A DNA stretch of 47,058 bases from Pseudorhodobacter antarcticus (GCF_900110135.1 NZ_FOCO01000024.1:1-47058), one strand, 5' to 3'. Positions 10,416-20,049 are shown, numbered from the stretch's first letter. Numbers and translations are program-made. The notes: a model not told the origin generated them from the letters alone.

Positions 10416-12095
10416 ATGGCACTTAATCTGATGATGACTTCGCAGCGCGAAGAACTTAAGCCGCGCATCACGGTTTTTGGCGTGGGCGGGGCAGGCGGTA
10501 ACGCGGTCAACAACATGATCGACCAGCAGCTGGAAGGCGTGGAGTTTGTGGTGGCAAACACCGACGCCCAAGCGTTGCAGCAAAGCCGCGCGGCCAACAC
10601 CATTCAGATGGGGCTGAAAGTGACCGAAGGTTTGGGCGCAGGTGCGCGTCCATCCGTTGGGGCCGCCGCTGCCGAAGAAACCATTGAAGAAATTGTCGAC
10701 CACCTTGCCGGGTCGCATATGTGTTTCATCACCGCCGGTATGGGCGGCGGGACAGGCACAGGGGCCGCGCCGATCATCGCGCAGGCAGCGCGTGAATTGG
10801 GCGTGCTGACCGTGGGTGTTGTGACCAAGCCGTTCCAGTTCGAAGGCAACAAGCGGATGAAGCAGGCCGAGGAGGGCATCGAAGCCCTGCAAAAGGTCGT
10901 GGACACGCTGATCATCATTCCAAACCAAAACCTGTTCCGCCTTGCCAATGAACGCACAACCTTTACCGAAGCGTTTGCGATGGCCGATGATGTTTTGTAC
11001 CAAGGCGTTAAGGGCGTGACCGACCTTATGGTGCGCCCCGGCCTGATCAACCTCGACTTTGCCGATGTGCGCGCCGTGATGGACGAAATGGGCAAGGCCA
11101 TGATGGGCACAGGCGAGGCAGAGGGTGAAAACCGTGCTGTTGAAGCCGCCGAAAAAGCCATCGCCAACCCGTTGCTCGACGAAATCAGCCTGCATGGTGC
11201 TAAGGGTGTGTTGATCAACATCACTGGCGGCTATGACCTGACGCTGTTTGAACTGGACGAGGCCGCGAACATTATCCGCGAAAAAGTGGACCCAGAGGCG
11301 AATATCATCGTCGGCTCCACGCTCGATACCTCGATGGAGGGGCGTTTGCGCGTGTCCGTTGTCGCCACAGGCATTGATGCCGCCGTGTCGCATGCCGAAA
11401 ACCCAGTGGTGCGCCGGTCGATGGCCGCGCCGCTGCAGTCTGCGGCCTTTGTCCCCCCAACATCCGAACCAAAGGCCGAGGCAACGCGCCCAACCTTTTC
11501 GGTTTCCTCTGCCACTGTGACCCAAGCGCCTGCGCCACGTCCCGCCGTGGCCCCGGTGCAAGAACAGGCCCCAAGCTTGTTTGACCAGCAGCCAGAACAG
11601 GCGCAATACGCAGCCGATAACGGCCACGCCGATGATTTGCCAGCGCCAGTCTATCGCCAGCAGCCAGCACCCGCACCCCGCGCCATTCAGCAGCCCAGCT
11701 ATGATGAGGATGCAGGCCAGTTTGTGGCCCCGCGTCCGCGCCCAACCGGCGCCCCATCGCCCGAGGCATTGGCCCGTTTGCAAGCCGCCGTATCGCGCGC
11801 CCCCGGCCAGCAAAGCCAGCCACAACAGCGCTCGGTCGCACCACCCGCCGCGCGCCAACCCGCGCCAGAGGCACCGCGCGCCCGCTTTGGCATCGGGTCC
11901 CTGATCAACCGGATGGCCGGACATGCCGAACCACAAAACGAGGGCCGCACAGAAGGTCGGGTTGAACGCCCCACCCACCAGCCCGCCGCCAGCCGTCAGC
12001 AACCGCCCGTCACCGCCTATGATGATGAGCCGGAGCTGAGCGCAGATCAGGAACGCATCGAAATTCCAGCCTTCCTGCGCCGTCAGGCCAACTGA
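10416..12095 (+). CDS. ftsZ: Cell division GTPase FtsZ
   Basis: Tubulin-like GTPase that forms the Z ring. The 559-residue product has [14 protein letters not shown], the tubulin signature [20 protein letters not shown], the guanine-binding [11 protein letters not shown]-like region and the T7-loop segment [16 protein letters not shown]. After the globular domain (about residues 1-330) comes a long, flexible, Pro/Gln/Ala-rich linker of roughly 200 residues, then the conserved C-terminal peptide [13 protein letters not shown] that binds FtsA and other partners. The long linker is usual in alphaproteobacteria. A strong terminator follows. Confidence 0.97.
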   Translation: MALNLMMTSQREELKPRITVFGVGGAGGNAVNNMIDQQLEGVEFVVANTDAQALQQSRAANTIQMGLKVTEGLGAGARPSVGAAAAEETIEEIVDHLAGSHMCFITAGMGGGTGTGAAPIIAQAARELGVLTVGVVTKPFQFEGNKRMKQAEEGIEALQKVVDTLIIIPNQNLFRLANERTTFTEAFAMADDVLYQGVKGVTDLMVRPGLINLDFADVRAVMDEMGKAMMGTGEAEGENRAVEAAEKAIANPLLDEISLHGAKGVLINITGGYDLTLFELDEAANIIREKVDPEANIIVGSTLDTSMEGRLRVSVVATGIDAAVSHAENPVVRRSMAAPLQSAAFVPPTSEPKAEATRPTFSVSSATVTQAPAPRPAVAPVQEQAPSLFDQQPEQAQYAADNGHADDLPAPVYRQQPAPAPRAIQQPSYDEDAGQFVAPRPRPTGAPSPEALARLQAAVSRAPGQQSQPQQRSVAPPAARQPAPEAPRARFGIGSLINRMAGHAEPQNEGRTEGRVERPTHQPAASRQQPPVTAYDDEPELSADQERIEIPAFLRRQAN

Positions 12096-12136
12096 GTTAG
12101 GCCATTCTTTTGGGATGAGCCCAATCACTCCTTACG

Positions 12137-12165
12137 AAAAAGGCCCCCAGCGTGGGGCCTTTTTT
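12137..12165 (+). terminator. Rho-independent terminator after ftsZ
   Basis: The stem AAAAAGGCCCC pairs perfectly with GGGGCCTTTTT around a short loop, with a T-run after the GC stem. It ends the mur-fts transcription unit, so lpxC must have its own promoter within 12170-12375. The rest of that gap shows no convincing gene. Confidence 0.88.
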
Positions 12166-12375
12166 ATGCGACTTATTAAGGGTTTGGGTGGTAATAAGCG
12201 GCCTTTCGCACTCTGGTTCGGCTTTTGTAACAGAAGGTCACAATCTGTGTGTTGTTGATGATGCTGCACCCGCATATGTACAATCCATCAGAAAGATGGG
12301 GTTGGGATTGCGGCGAATGCTGTGCCCCAATCATGGATCTGGTTAAAAATAGAAATGGCCGAAAGGGTCTACACC

Positions 12376-13296
12376 ATGCAACACACGCTTAAATCCAATG
12401 CGATTTTTGACGGAACCGGGCTGCACAGCGGCAAACCGGTGCGCATGGTTGTCATGCCTGCTTCGGCCGATTACGGCATCTGGTTTCGGCGCAGCGATAT
12501 CACCACCGGGGATGTGATGATTGCGGCGCGTTGGGATGCGGTTGTGCCATCGCGCCTGTGTACGCTTGTCGCCAACACGTCGGGTCATTCGGTATCGACC
12601 ATCGAACATATTATGGCGGCATTGGCGGGCTGTGGCATCCACAATGCGCTGGTTAATATTGACGGGCCAGAGGTGCCAATCCTTGACGGATCGGCACGGC
12701 CGTTTGTGGCGGGTCTCTTGGCCAGCGGTGTACGCACCCAATGCGCGCCTGTGCGCGCGATTCGTATTTTGGAAACGATTGAGGTCCGCGAAGGTGACGC
12801 GGTCGCCCGGTTGGAACCGTCTGACATGCTGGAAATTGATTTTAGCATTGATTTTGCCGATGCCGCGATCGGTCGTCAGGAAAAAACGCTGAATATGTCC
12901 AACGGTGCGTTTGTGCGCGAACTTTGCGACAGCCGCACCTTTTGCCTGCAGGCCGATGTGGACGCGATGCGCGCCAACGGTTTGGCCCTTGGTGGCAATT
13001 TGGAAAATGCTGTGGTGTTTGCAGGCGACCAGGTGCTGTCGCCCGGCGGTCTGCGCCACGCGGATGAACCTGTTCGCCATAAAATGCTGGACGCTTTGGG
13101 CGATTTGGCGCTGGCGGGTGGCCCCATCCTTGGGCGTTATGTTGGGCAGCGTGCCGGTCACGCGATGACCAACCGCTTACTGCGCGCGCTGTTTGCCCGT
13201 CCGGGCGCCTGGGAAATTGTGGAATGTGGCGTGCCAACCGGGCGCAAATTGCCGGGTGTTGGCGTGGTCCGCTCGGATATTCCGGTGCTGGCCTAA
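12376..13296 (+). CDS. lpxC: UDP-3-O-acyl-N-acetylglucosamine deacetylase
   Basis: Zinc amidase, committed step of lipid A synthesis. The 306-residue product begins MQHTLKSNAIFDGTGLHSGK; the zinc ligands are visible as the histidine in STIEHIMAALAG and the His/Asp pair in HKMLDALGDLAL, and the catalytic histidine in RAGHAMTNRLLRAL. An ATG seven codons upstream (12355) is also in frame, but family alignment from memory favours 12376; neither has a strong ribosome binding site. Presence of lpxC shows a Gram-negative envelope with lipid A. Confidence 0.94.
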   Translation: MQHTLKSNAIFDGTGLHSGKPVRMVVMPASADYGIWFRRSDITTGDVMIAARWDAVVPSRLCTLVANTSGHSVSTIEHIMAALAGCGIHNALVNIDGPEVPILDGSARPFVAGLLASGVRTQCAPVRAIRILETIEVREGDAVARLEPSDMLEIDFSIDFADAAIGRQEKTLNMSNGAFVRELCDSRTFCLQADVDAMRANGLALGGNLENAVVFAGDQVLSPGGLRHADEPVRHKMLDALGDLALAGGPILGRYVGQRAGHAMTNRLLRALFARPGAWEIVECGVPTGRKLPGVGVVRSDIPVLA

Positions 13297-13421
13297 GGCA
13301 ATTCGCCTTTGGCAGGCCAAAAGGGTGAAAGGCGTTTTGCGCAGCAGATTTTTCTGTGCTAGGACGTATCAAACCCGGCCCATAAAGGTCGGTATTCATA
13401 GGAATATGGGGTAGGCGGAAG

Positions 13422-14261
13422 ATGGCAGGCGTTAAGTCACGCGCAGGGTTCATTTGGGCGGCGCTGGTCATTGCGTCCCTGTCTGGCTGTGCTGGTGGTC
13501 AAGATGAGGTCCCGCTGGACACCCTGACCGCAGAAGAGATTTTCAAACGTGGGGAATTGTCGCTGGAAACCAGCAAGAAACCCGACGAGGCGATTCGATA
13601 TTTCTCTGAGGTGGAGCGGCTTTACCCCTATTCCGAATGGGCCAAGCGGTCCTTGATCATGCAGGCGTTTTCGCAGCACAAAGCCAAAAATTATGAGGAG
13701 GCGCGCGGCTCCGCGCAGCGCTACCTCGATTTGTACCCCGCCGAGGAGGATGCGGCTTACGCGCAATACCTTATGGCGCTGTCTTATTATGACCAGATTG
13801 ATGAGGTGGGCCGCGACCAAGGCCTGACCTTCCAAGCGTTGCAATCCATGCGCGAAGTGATCGAAAACTATCCAGACAGCGAATATGCCAGCTCCTCCAT
13901 GCTGAAATTCGATCTGGCCTTTGACCATTTGGCGGCCAAGGAAATGGAAATCGGGCGCTATTACCTCAAGCGCGGGCAGTATACGGCGGCAATCAACCGC
14001 TTCCGCGTGGTGGTGCAGGAGTTCCAAACCACCACCCACACCGCCGAGGCGTTGCATCGCTTGGTCGAGGCGTATTTGGCGCTTGGCCTGAACGATGAAG
14101 CGCAGACCGCGGGGGCCATTTTGGGCCACAACTATCAATCCAGTCCCTTCTACGATGACAGCTTCCGCCTGCTAACTGGGCGCGGCCTGTCGATGGAGGC
14201 GCAGGGCCAAAGCTGGTTGAGCAATGTTTATTCGCAGGTGATCAAAGGCAATTGGCTGTAA
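13422..14261 (+). CDS. bamD: Outer membrane assembly lipoprotein BamD
   Basis: TPR-type lipoprotein of the BAM complex that inserts beta-barrel proteins in the outer membrane. The 279-residue product has a lipoprotein signal peptide with lipobox SLSGC (lipidated Cys 23), then EEIFKRGELSLETSKKPDEA and RYFSEVERLYPYSEWAKRS, typical of the first TPR repeats of BamD, and RGQYTAAINRFRVVVQEFQ further on. It lies between lpxC and recN, the usual alphaproteobacterial context. Confidence 0.93.
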   Translation: MAGVKSRAGFIWAALVIASLSGCAGGQDEVPLDTLTAEEIFKRGELSLETSKKPDEAIRYFSEVERLYPYSEWAKRSLIMQAFSQHKAKNYEEARGSAQRYLDLYPAEEDAAYAQYLMALSYYDQIDEVGRDQGLTFQALQSMREVIENYPDSEYASSSMLKFDLAFDHLAAKEMEIGRYYLKRGQYTAAINRFRVVVQEFQTTTHTAEALHRLVEAYLALGLNDEAQTAGAILGHNYQSSPFYDDSFRLLTGRGLSMEAQGQSWLSNVYSQVIKGNWL

Positions 14262-14327
14262 CATGCCACGCGCCCACCTGCTGATGTTCCGCCTTTGGGC
14301 CGCTTGCCTTTCGACGGGGGGCATCTG

Positions 14328-15968
14328 ATGCTTCGGTCTTTGGAAATTCGTGATTTGCTGATCATTGATCGGTTGGACCTAGCGTTTCAACCGGGGCTGA
14401 ACGTGCTGACCGGGGAAACCGGGGCGGGCAAATCCATCCTTTTGGATGCGTTGGGGTTTGTTCTGGGCTGGCGGGGGCGTGCTGAATTGGTGCGCGCCGG
14501 GGCCGACCAAGGCGAAGTGACAGCCGTTTTCGATCTGTCCCCCGATCATACCGCCCGCGCTGTGCTGTCCGATGCCGGGATCGTGGCCGAGGATGAGCTG
14601 ATTTTGCGCCGGATCAACACATCTGATGGCCGCAAAACCGCGTGGGTCAATGATCGCCGCGCCAGTGGCGAGGTGCTGCGCGCCCTGTCCGACACCTTGG
14701 TCGAACTTCACGGCCAACACGATGATCGCGGGCTGTTAAACCCGCGTGGCCACCGCCAAATCCTGGACAGTTTTGCGGGCGTCGATGGGGCCCTTGTGCG
14801 CGCTGCATGGACCGGCCTTTCTGCCGCGCGGCGTGCCCGCACCGCCGCCCAAAAGGCTCTAGCGGCCGCCAAGGTGGAGGAGGAGTTTTTGCGCCACGCG
14901 GTCGCAGAACTCGACAAACTGAACCCCGAACCGGGCGAGGAGGCGGCGCTTGACGCCCGCCGCCGCGCCATGCAAGGGGCCGAAAAAATTCGCACCGACA
15001 TTTCCCGCGCGCACAACGCCATGTCCGATCAAGGGGCCGAAGGCGCGCTGGTCGATGCGCTGCGATGGCTGGAAGGGGCGGCTGACCGTGCCGAGGGTCG
15101 CCTTGATGCGCCGCTTGCCGCCCTTGCAAGAGTGTTGGTGGAGCTGGACGAGGCGCAGACGGGCGTGGCCAACTGCCTGTCCGCACTTGATTTCAACCCG
15201 CATGAGCTGGAGGCGCTGGAAGAACGGCTGTTTGCCATTCGTGGGCTGGCCCGCAAACACAACGTGCAGGCCGATGATCTGGGCGGATATGCCGATGATT
15301 TGCGTGCGCGTTTGGCCGTGATCGACGGGGGGGCGGGCAACTTGGCCGCCTTGGATTTGGCGCTGGCGGATGCGGAAACCACCTATCACCGCCACGCCGT
15401 GCAATTGACCGAAACCCGCACCCGTGCCGCCAAACGGTTGGATAAGGCGATGGCGTCCGAACTCGCACCCCTGAAAATGGAACGCGCGGTGTTTTCGACC
15501 CATATCACCCCCACAGATGCCGGGCCGGATGGCAGTGATGAAGTTGCGTTTACCGTTGCCACCAACCCCGGCGCGCCTGCGGGGCCGTTGAACAAAATCG
15601 CATCGGGCGGGGAACTGTCACGCTTCCTGCTGGCGCTGAAGGTCTGTCTGGCGGGAAACACGCCGGGCTTGACGATGATTTTTGATGAAATTGACCGCGG
15701 CGTGGGCGGGGCCACCGCCGATGCTGTGGGCCGCCGTCTGGCCGCCCTTGCCACCACCGCCCAAGTGCTGGTCGTCACCCATTCACCGCAAGTTGCCGCC
15801 CTTGGCGCGCATCATTGGCGGGTGGAAAAGAAGGTGGCAAAGGGCATGACCACATCGATCGTTACCCCCCTTGGCCCCGACGCGCGGATTGAAGAAATCG
15901 CGCGGATGCTGGCGGGTGACACCATCACGCCCGCCGCCCGCGATGCCGCACGCGCGTTGCTGGGTTAA
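14328..15968 (+). CDS. recN: DNA repair protein RecN
   Basis: SMC-like ATPase acting early in double-strand-break repair. The 546-residue product has Walker A GETGAGKSILLDALG at the N-terminus, a central coiled-coil region, the ABC signature ASGGELSRFLLALK and Walker B LTMIFDEIDRGVGG followed by VTHSPQVAA. The frame is open 11 codons upstream, but ATG 14328 gives the family N-terminus MLRSLEIRDLLIIDRL. Its last four bases overlap the stop of the convergent gene on the other strand. Confidence 0.95.
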   Translation: MLRSLEIRDLLIIDRLDLAFQPGLNVLTGETGAGKSILLDALGFVLGWRGRAELVRAGADQGEVTAVFDLSPDHTARAVLSDAGIVAEDELILRRINTSDGRKTAWVNDRRASGEVLRALSDTLVELHGQHDDRGLLNPRGHRQILDSFAGVDGALVRAAWTGLSAARRARTAAQKALAAAKVEEEFLRHAVAELDKLNPEPGEEAALDARRRAMQGAEKIRTDISRAHNAMSDQGAEGALVDALRWLEGAADRAEGRLDAPLAALARVLVELDEAQTGVANCLSALDFNPHELEALEERLFAIRGLARKHNVQADDLGGYADDLRARLAVIDGGAGNLAALDLALADAETTYHRHAVQLTETRTRAAKRLDKAMASELAPLKMERAVFSTHITPTDAGPDGSDEVAFTVATNPGAPAGPLNKIASGGELSRFLLALKVCLAGNTPGLTMIFDEIDRGVGGATADAVGRRLAALATTAQVLVVTHSPQVAALGAHHWRVEKKVAKGMTTSIVTPLGPDARIEEIARMLAGDTITPAARDAARALLG

Positions 15969-16369
15969 CCTTCTGCCGCGCAAAACTGCAACGATACCGC
16001 CTGCCAACCGCCTGCGCGTGCCACCAAAACCGCCACCAACAGCGCGCCCACTCGGCCCGCATCGCGGCCCTGCGCATCGACAATCCCCGACAAAACAAAG
16101 CGCTGGTGCAGCACGGCGGCCCCCGGCCCCAACGCGCGCAGCCGCATTTTGCCGGTGACCAATCGTGCTTGGGCAAACGCGCCCGCCAATTCGCCCGCAA
16201 ACAGCGCCTCAATCGCGCGCCGCCCTTCCGCCACGCCGCCTGTCAGGCTTAACACATCCGCGTCCTCGGCCAGCAGCGCGGCTAGCCCTGCCGCGTCACG
16301 CGCGCCCCACGCCATGGCAAAGGCGCGGGGAAATTCCTCGGCAGTGGCGGGGACGGTGGCGGGCGTCAT
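15965..16369 (-). CDS. SnoaL/DUF4440-like NTF2-fold protein
   Basis: A 134-residue cytoplasmic protein with the pattern of the NTF2-like superfamily: an opening helix FPRAFAMAWGARDAAGLAALL, then LAEDADVLSLTGGVAEGRRAI (conical pocket entrance) and beta strands near the end (AVLHQRFVLSG). Such proteins are often listed as SgcJ/EcaC-family oxidoreductase or SnoaL-like; their substrates are usually unknown. Its start overlaps the stop of the upstream flavoprotein gene (ATGA), so it is translated with it, which suggests a shared task. Confidence 0.75.
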   Translation of the reverse strand: MTPATVPATAEEFPRAFAMAWGARDAAGLAALLAEDADVLSLTGGVAEGRRAIEALFAGELAGAFAQARLVTGKMRLRALGPGAAVLHQRFVLSGIVDAQGRDAGRVGALLVAVLVARAGGWQAVSLQFCAAEG

Positions 16370-17739
16370 GGTTGGCGCACCATCTTGCCGGGGTTCATCA
16401 GGCCCGCAGGGTCCAACGCGTGCTTGATTTGCCCCATCACATCCCAAGCTGCGCCATGTTCCGCCGCCATATACCCCAGCTTGCCGCAGCCAATACCGTG
16501 TTCGCCCGAAATCGTGCCACCCAGTTCCAGCGCCCGTTCCACCATCCGCCCCGACAGCGCGCGGGCGGCCGCCATTTCCGCCGCGTCATTGCGGTCCACC
16601 AGCAAAATGGCGTGGAAATTGCCATCCCCCACATGGCCCAAAATTGGTCCCATCAGCGGGCTTGCTTCAATATCAGCGCGGGTTTCCTCTACTGCCTCGG
16701 CCAGCCGCGAAATTGGCACGCAGACATCGGTAACCAGCGCCGTGGCCCCGGGCCGCAGTGCCAAAATCGCCGGATAGGCGTTGTACCGCATCTGCCACAA
16801 CCGCGTGCGATCTTCGGTCACTTGCGCCCAGTCAAACCCGGTACAGCCCATTTCCGCAGCGATTTCGGCGAACCGGTCAGTTTGTTCTTGCACACCCGCA
16901 GGGGAGCCGTGAAATTCCACCATCAACTGCGGGTCTAGCGACAAGGTGGTGCCCGCAAACGCGTTGCAGGCGGCAACTGTGGTCGCGTCCAAAAATTCAA
17001 TCCGCGCCATGGGTATCCCGGTTTGGATGGTCGCGATCACGCAATCCACCGCATCGGCAATGCTGGGAAAGGCACAGACGGCGGCCGATACCGCCTCGGG
17101 CTGCCCATGCAGGCGCAGGGTCAATTCGGTGGTCAGGCCCAGCGTCCCTTCGGACCCCACAAACAGCGCCGTCAGATCATAGCCCGCCGATGATTTCGGC
17201 GCAGATGTCCCGGTACGGATGACCCGCCCATCGGCCAAAACCACCTCCAGCCCCAAAACATTGTCGCGCATGGTGCCATAGCGCACGGCGGTGGTCCCAC
17301 TCGCCCGCGTGGCCGCCATGCCACCAAGGCTGGCGTTTGCACCGGGATCAACGGGAAAAAACAGCCCCGTTGCGCGCAATTCTTCATTCAGCGCCTCACG
17401 CGTGATGCCGGGCTGGACCACGCACAGCATATCCTCGGGATAGACCGCCAGCATTTTGTTCATTTGGCTGAAATCGACCATCACGCCGCCTTTCAGCGCC
17501 AGTGCGTGCCCTTCCAGCGAGGTGCCCGTGCCCCAGCCCACCATCGGCACACCGTTGCGCGCGCACATTCGCGCGATCATCGACACCTCATCCGCCGTGT
17601 GGGGGAACACTACGGCATCGGGCGTGCCGCCGCTGATATGGGTTTCGGATTGGCTGTACTGCGCCAGCGTGGCACCCGTGCGGCTAAAACGCGGGCCAAG
17701 GCGATGCGCGAGTTCGGCAAGGGCGGGTTCGAGGGTCAT
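16366..17739 (-). CDS. FAD-binding oxidase, D-lactate dehydrogenase (cytochrome)/GlcD family
   Basis: A 457-residue flavoprotein of the vanillyl-alcohol-oxidase fold. The N-terminal FAD domain shows VGWGTGTSLEGHALALKGGV and FFPVDPGANASLGGMAATRA followed by SGTTAVRYGTMRDNVLG; the C-terminal cap domain ends with ILGHVGDGNFHAILLVD and GTISGEHGIGCGKLGYM, whose histidines match the metal/active-site motifs of D-2-hydroxyacid dehydrogenases. It likely oxidises D-lactate or a related D-2-hydroxyacid, passing electrons to a cytochrome or quinone. Exact substrate cannot be read from sequence. No signal peptide is seen. Confidence 0.88.
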   Translation of the reverse strand: MTLEPALAELAHRLGPRFSRTGATLAQYSQSETHISGGTPDAVVFPHTADEVSMIARMCARNGVPMVGWGTGTSLEGHALALKGGVMVDFSQMNKMLAVYPEDMLCVVQPGITREALNEELRATGLFFPVDPGANASLGGMAATRASGTTAVRYGTMRDNVLGLEVVLADGRVIRTGTSAPKSSAGYDLTALFVGSEGTLGLTTELTLRLHGQPEAVSAAVCAFPSIADAVDCVIATIQTGIPMARIEFLDATTVAACNAFAGTTLSLDPQLMVEFHGSPAGVQEQTDRFAEIAAEMGCTGFDWAQVTEDRTRLWQMRYNAYPAILALRPGATALVTDVCVPISRLAEAVEETRADIEASPLMGPILGHVGDGNFHAILLVDRNDAAEMAAARALSGRMVERALELGGTISGEHGIGCGKLGYMAAEHGAAWDVMGQIKHALDPAGLMNPGKMVRQP

Positions 17740-17804
17740 GCAGCCTCCGGGTTTGGGGGCAAACTAGCGCATGGGCGGGCGCAGGGAAAGCGAGGGTTTG
17801 AAAG

Positions 17805-18443
17805 CTAGGGTTTCAGTGCGGACAAGGCAGGCGTTAGATCGCCGTAGCCGGTAAAGCGGCGTTCATAGGCGAGGCCCAGCCGGGCGGCGCAATCCGCAGC
17901 TTTGGCATCCAACGCGGGGTCATTGGTTTGGGCTTGATAGACCAGCTTGGTATAATTGCCGAAATACATGTCGCGCAGCTGGGGGTGGCGATCAAGGCCC
18001 ATGGGTTTCCAAACGAACGCATCAAATTGGCGCACCAAAAAGTCGGTGAGGTAGAAGGCGGTGAATTCGGTTTCGGCATTGGCGGCAAACACATCATTGC
18101 CTTCAAAAAACGAATAGCAATGCGGGCCCGCGACCATGCCCACGCCCAGATCATCGCACAGCGTTTGCAACTGCCCGCCCGTGCCACAATCGGCATAGAC
18201 GACGAAAATTTGTGCGTAATGGGCGCGGTGCTGCGCCACGGCAGCGGCCACGGCAGGGGGGATGCGGTCGGGCCACAGGTGCAGGTTGGCGGGCAAGCAT
18301 TGCAGGTCCAGATGGTCCCAGCGGTTCGCGCGTTTCAGGGTCAGGATTTCATGGGCCAGCGCCCCGCAAGCGATCAACAGCACGCGGCCCGTGCCTGTGG
18401 GGGGCAGGCCGGATTCGGTTAGGGTTTGATCGTTGGGGGTCAT
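17805..18443 (-). CDS. DUF1638-family protein
   Basis: A 212-residue cytoplasmic protein of unknown function. Visible family motifs are LLIACGALAHEIL (Cys 26), VVYADCGTGGQLQTL (Cys 86), GPHCYSFFEGND (His 108, Cys 109) and DMYFGNYTKLVY. The conserved Cys/His residues look like metal or cofactor ligands. From memory, DUF1638 genes are frequent beside corrinoid methyltransferase genes in Rhodobacterales and in methanogens; here corrinoid and homocysteine-methyltransferase genes lie 3-5 kb away. The start ATG overlaps the stop of a 49-codon membrane ORF (ATGA), which fixes the start although the frame is open further. Confidence 0.8.
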   Translation of the reverse strand: MTPNDQTLTESGLPPTGTGRVLLIACGALAHEILTLKRANRWDHLDLQCLPANLHLWPDRIPPAVAAAVAQHRAHYAQIFVVYADCGTGGQLQTLCDDLGVGMVAGPHCYSFFEGNDVFAANAETEFTAFYLTDFLVRQFDAFVWKPMGLDRHPQLRDMYFGNYTKLVYQAQTNDPALDAKAADCAARLGLAYERRFTGYGDLTPALSALKP

Positions 18444-18589
18444 TTTGCAAAGCGGATGGCAAGGGCTGCGCCGGCGGCCAGCAGTGCGAGGGCGACCATG
18501 GGCACCCCAAACTGCACCGCTGCGGCGATGGTGGCCCCGGCGGCAAGGATGACCACGACGATCAAGCTGATAAAGATGCGGGCGGGCAT
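18440..18589 (-). CDS. 49-residue two-helix membrane peptide
   Basis: A small gene whose product opens MPARIFISLIVVVILAAG, continues with ATIAAAVQFGVPMVALAL and ends RFAK. Two hydrophobic segments (about residues 5-24 and 27-45) separated by a short turn indicate a membrane hairpin. A strong Shine-Dalgarno AAGGAG stands eight bases before the ATG, and the stop overlaps the start of the DUF1638 gene as ATGA, so translation is coupled. I do not recognise the family. The coupling and good ribosome binding site make it a real gene rather than a chance frame. Confidence 0.72.
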   Translation of the reverse strand: MPARIFISLIVVVILAAGATIAAAVQFGVPMVALALLAAGAALAIRFAK

Positions 18590-18742
18590 TGGGACTCCTT
18601 AGATGTAATTTAAATGTAGGGGCGCGGGGGCGGGATGCCAAGCGGGATACACGGCGACTTGACCCGTGATTGCGTCATCTGGGCTGGCCCCTTGCGCCGA
18701 TTTACTATCTAAATCCCGGCAAATGGAAAAAAGGATTGCGTG

Positions 18743-19603
18743 ATGACCGGATATACCCCCCCCAAAGTCTGGACTTGGGACCAAGCGAATGGCGGCCAGT
18801 TTGCCAATATCAACCGCCCCATCGCGGGGGCCACGCAGGAAAAGGCGCTGCCTGTGGGCAAGCATCCGTTCCAGCTGTATTCGCTGGCCACGCCGAACGG
18901 GGTCAAAGTGACCGTGATGCTGGAGGAGTTGCTGGCGGCGGGCCATACGGGTGCGGAATATGATGCCTGGCTGATCAAAATCGGGGACGGCGACCAGTTT
19001 GGGTCGGGGTTTGTGGAGGTCAATCCGAATTCAAAAATTCCGGCGCTGATGGATAGGTCGGGGGCCGCGCCTGTGCGGGTGTTCGAATCCGGGTCGATTT
19101 TGTTGCATCTGGCCGAAAAGTTTGGGGCGTTTATTCCGACCGACCCGGCAGGGCGGGCGGAGTGTTTGAATTGGCTGTTTTGGCAAATGGGGTCCGCGCC
19201 TTATTTGGGCGGCGGGTTTGGACATTTCTACGCCTATGCGCCCGAGAAGTTTGAATATCCGATCAACCGCTTTGCGATGGAAACGAAACGGCAGTTGGAT
19301 GTTTTGGACCGGCAATTGGCGGAGCATGATTATATTGCGGGGGCCGAATATTCGATCGCAGATATGGCGATTTGGGCGTGGTATGGCCAGCTGGTTTTGG
19401 GGCGGCAGTATGGTGCCGCCGAATTTTTGGATGTCGCGTCCTATAAAAACGTTGTGGAATGGGCGGGCCGGATTGATGCGCGGCCTGCGGTGCTGCGGGG
19501 CCGGATGGTGAACCGCGCCTTTGGCGAGCCGGAAATGCAGCTGCATGAACGGCATGATGCGGGTGATTTTGACACCCAGACGCAGGATAAAATCGCAACA
19601 TAG
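18743..19603 (+). CDS. yghU: Glutathione-dependent disulfide-bond oxidoreductase, YghU type
   Basis: A 286-residue glutathione-transferase-fold protein. The N-terminus MTGYTPPKVWTWDQANGGQF and NINRPIAGATQEKALPVGKH are diagnostic of the YghU/Ure2p-like class; the thioredoxin-like domain follows (LYSLATPNGVKVTVMLEEL, NPNSKIPALMD, FESGSILLHLAEKF), then the all-helical domain with YSIADMAIWAWYG. YghU acts as a glutathione-dependent disulfide reductase and peroxidase. A GTG one codon upstream is an alternative start. It is divergent from the DUF1638 unit, with 153 bases between. Confidence 0.92.
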   Translation: MTGYTPPKVWTWDQANGGQFANINRPIAGATQEKALPVGKHPFQLYSLATPNGVKVTVMLEELLAAGHTGAEYDAWLIKIGDGDQFGSGFVEVNPNSKIPALMDRSGAAPVRVFESGSILLHLAEKFGAFIPTDPAGRAECLNWLFWQMGSAPYLGGGFGHFYAYAPEKFEYPINRFAMETKRQLDVLDRQLAEHDYIAGAEYSIADMAIWAWYGQLVLGRQYGAAEFLDVASYKNVVEWAGRIDARPAVLRGRMVNRAFGEPEMQLHERHDAGDFDTQTQDKIAT

Positions 19604-19734
19604 GGCTTTGATATCGCGCGCGATGCGGACGTTAAGGAGTTGATTTTGCAGGATATCGCAAAATATGTTTACCTTTGGTTAAGATTTGCATCGCGCGAGG
19701 GGGGCGGGCGTGGACAGCATGGAACAAGAGGCGA

Positions 19735-20049
19735 TTGTCGCGCGGGTTGAACAGCCTTGTTCACGCCTGCGCGCCGCAGGTGGTGCGCGTGCCGAAATAC
19801 GGCGGCACGCTGTACACCCTGTGGCCTGACCAAAAGGAAGGGCAGTTTTGCGGGGTCTTTGTTTACAAAGATCATGTGCAGCTGGCCTTTAGCCACGGCA
19901 CCGCGTTGCTGAACCCGGCAGGCGTTTTGACCGGGACTGGCAAGCTGCGCTGCCGCATCAACTTTGCCCGTTTGGACGGGGTCAGCGAAGATGCGGTGGG
20001 CGCGGTTGTGGCGGCGGCGGTGGCCTTTTCTGCAGGGCAAACGCGTTAG
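19735..20049 (+). CDS. DUF1801-like protein, start uncertain, possibly frameshifted
   Basis: The open frame gives SLVHACAPQVVRVPKYGG, GVFVYKDHVQLAFSHGTALL, NPAGVLTGTGKLRCRINFAR, a clear match in pattern to the small DUF1801 (YdhG-like) domain of unknown function. The frame has no ATG start; the best in-frame candidates are TTG at 19735 or TTG at 19675. In another frame, GTG 19710 / ATG 19719 would encode MEQEAIVARVEQ, and a shift of one base near 19752 would join it to LVHACAP. So the true start may be frameshifted away by a mutation or sequencing error. The listed start is a compromise. Confidence 0.5.
   Translation: MSRGLNSLVHACAPQVVRVPKYGGTLYTLWPDQKEGQFCGVFVYKDHVQLAFSHGTALLNPAGVLTGTGKLRCRINFARLDGVSEDAVGAVVAAAVAFSAGQTR

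Noticed and set aside
10377-12128. 583-codon open frame antisense to ftsZ
   Set aside because: Exact shadow of ftsZ in GC-rich, codon-biased DNA; Trp/Cys/Gly/His-rich with no family pattern.
12152-12346. 64-codon frame between ftsZ and lpxC
   Set aside because: Begins inside the ftsZ terminator, no ribosome binding site, no recognisable family.
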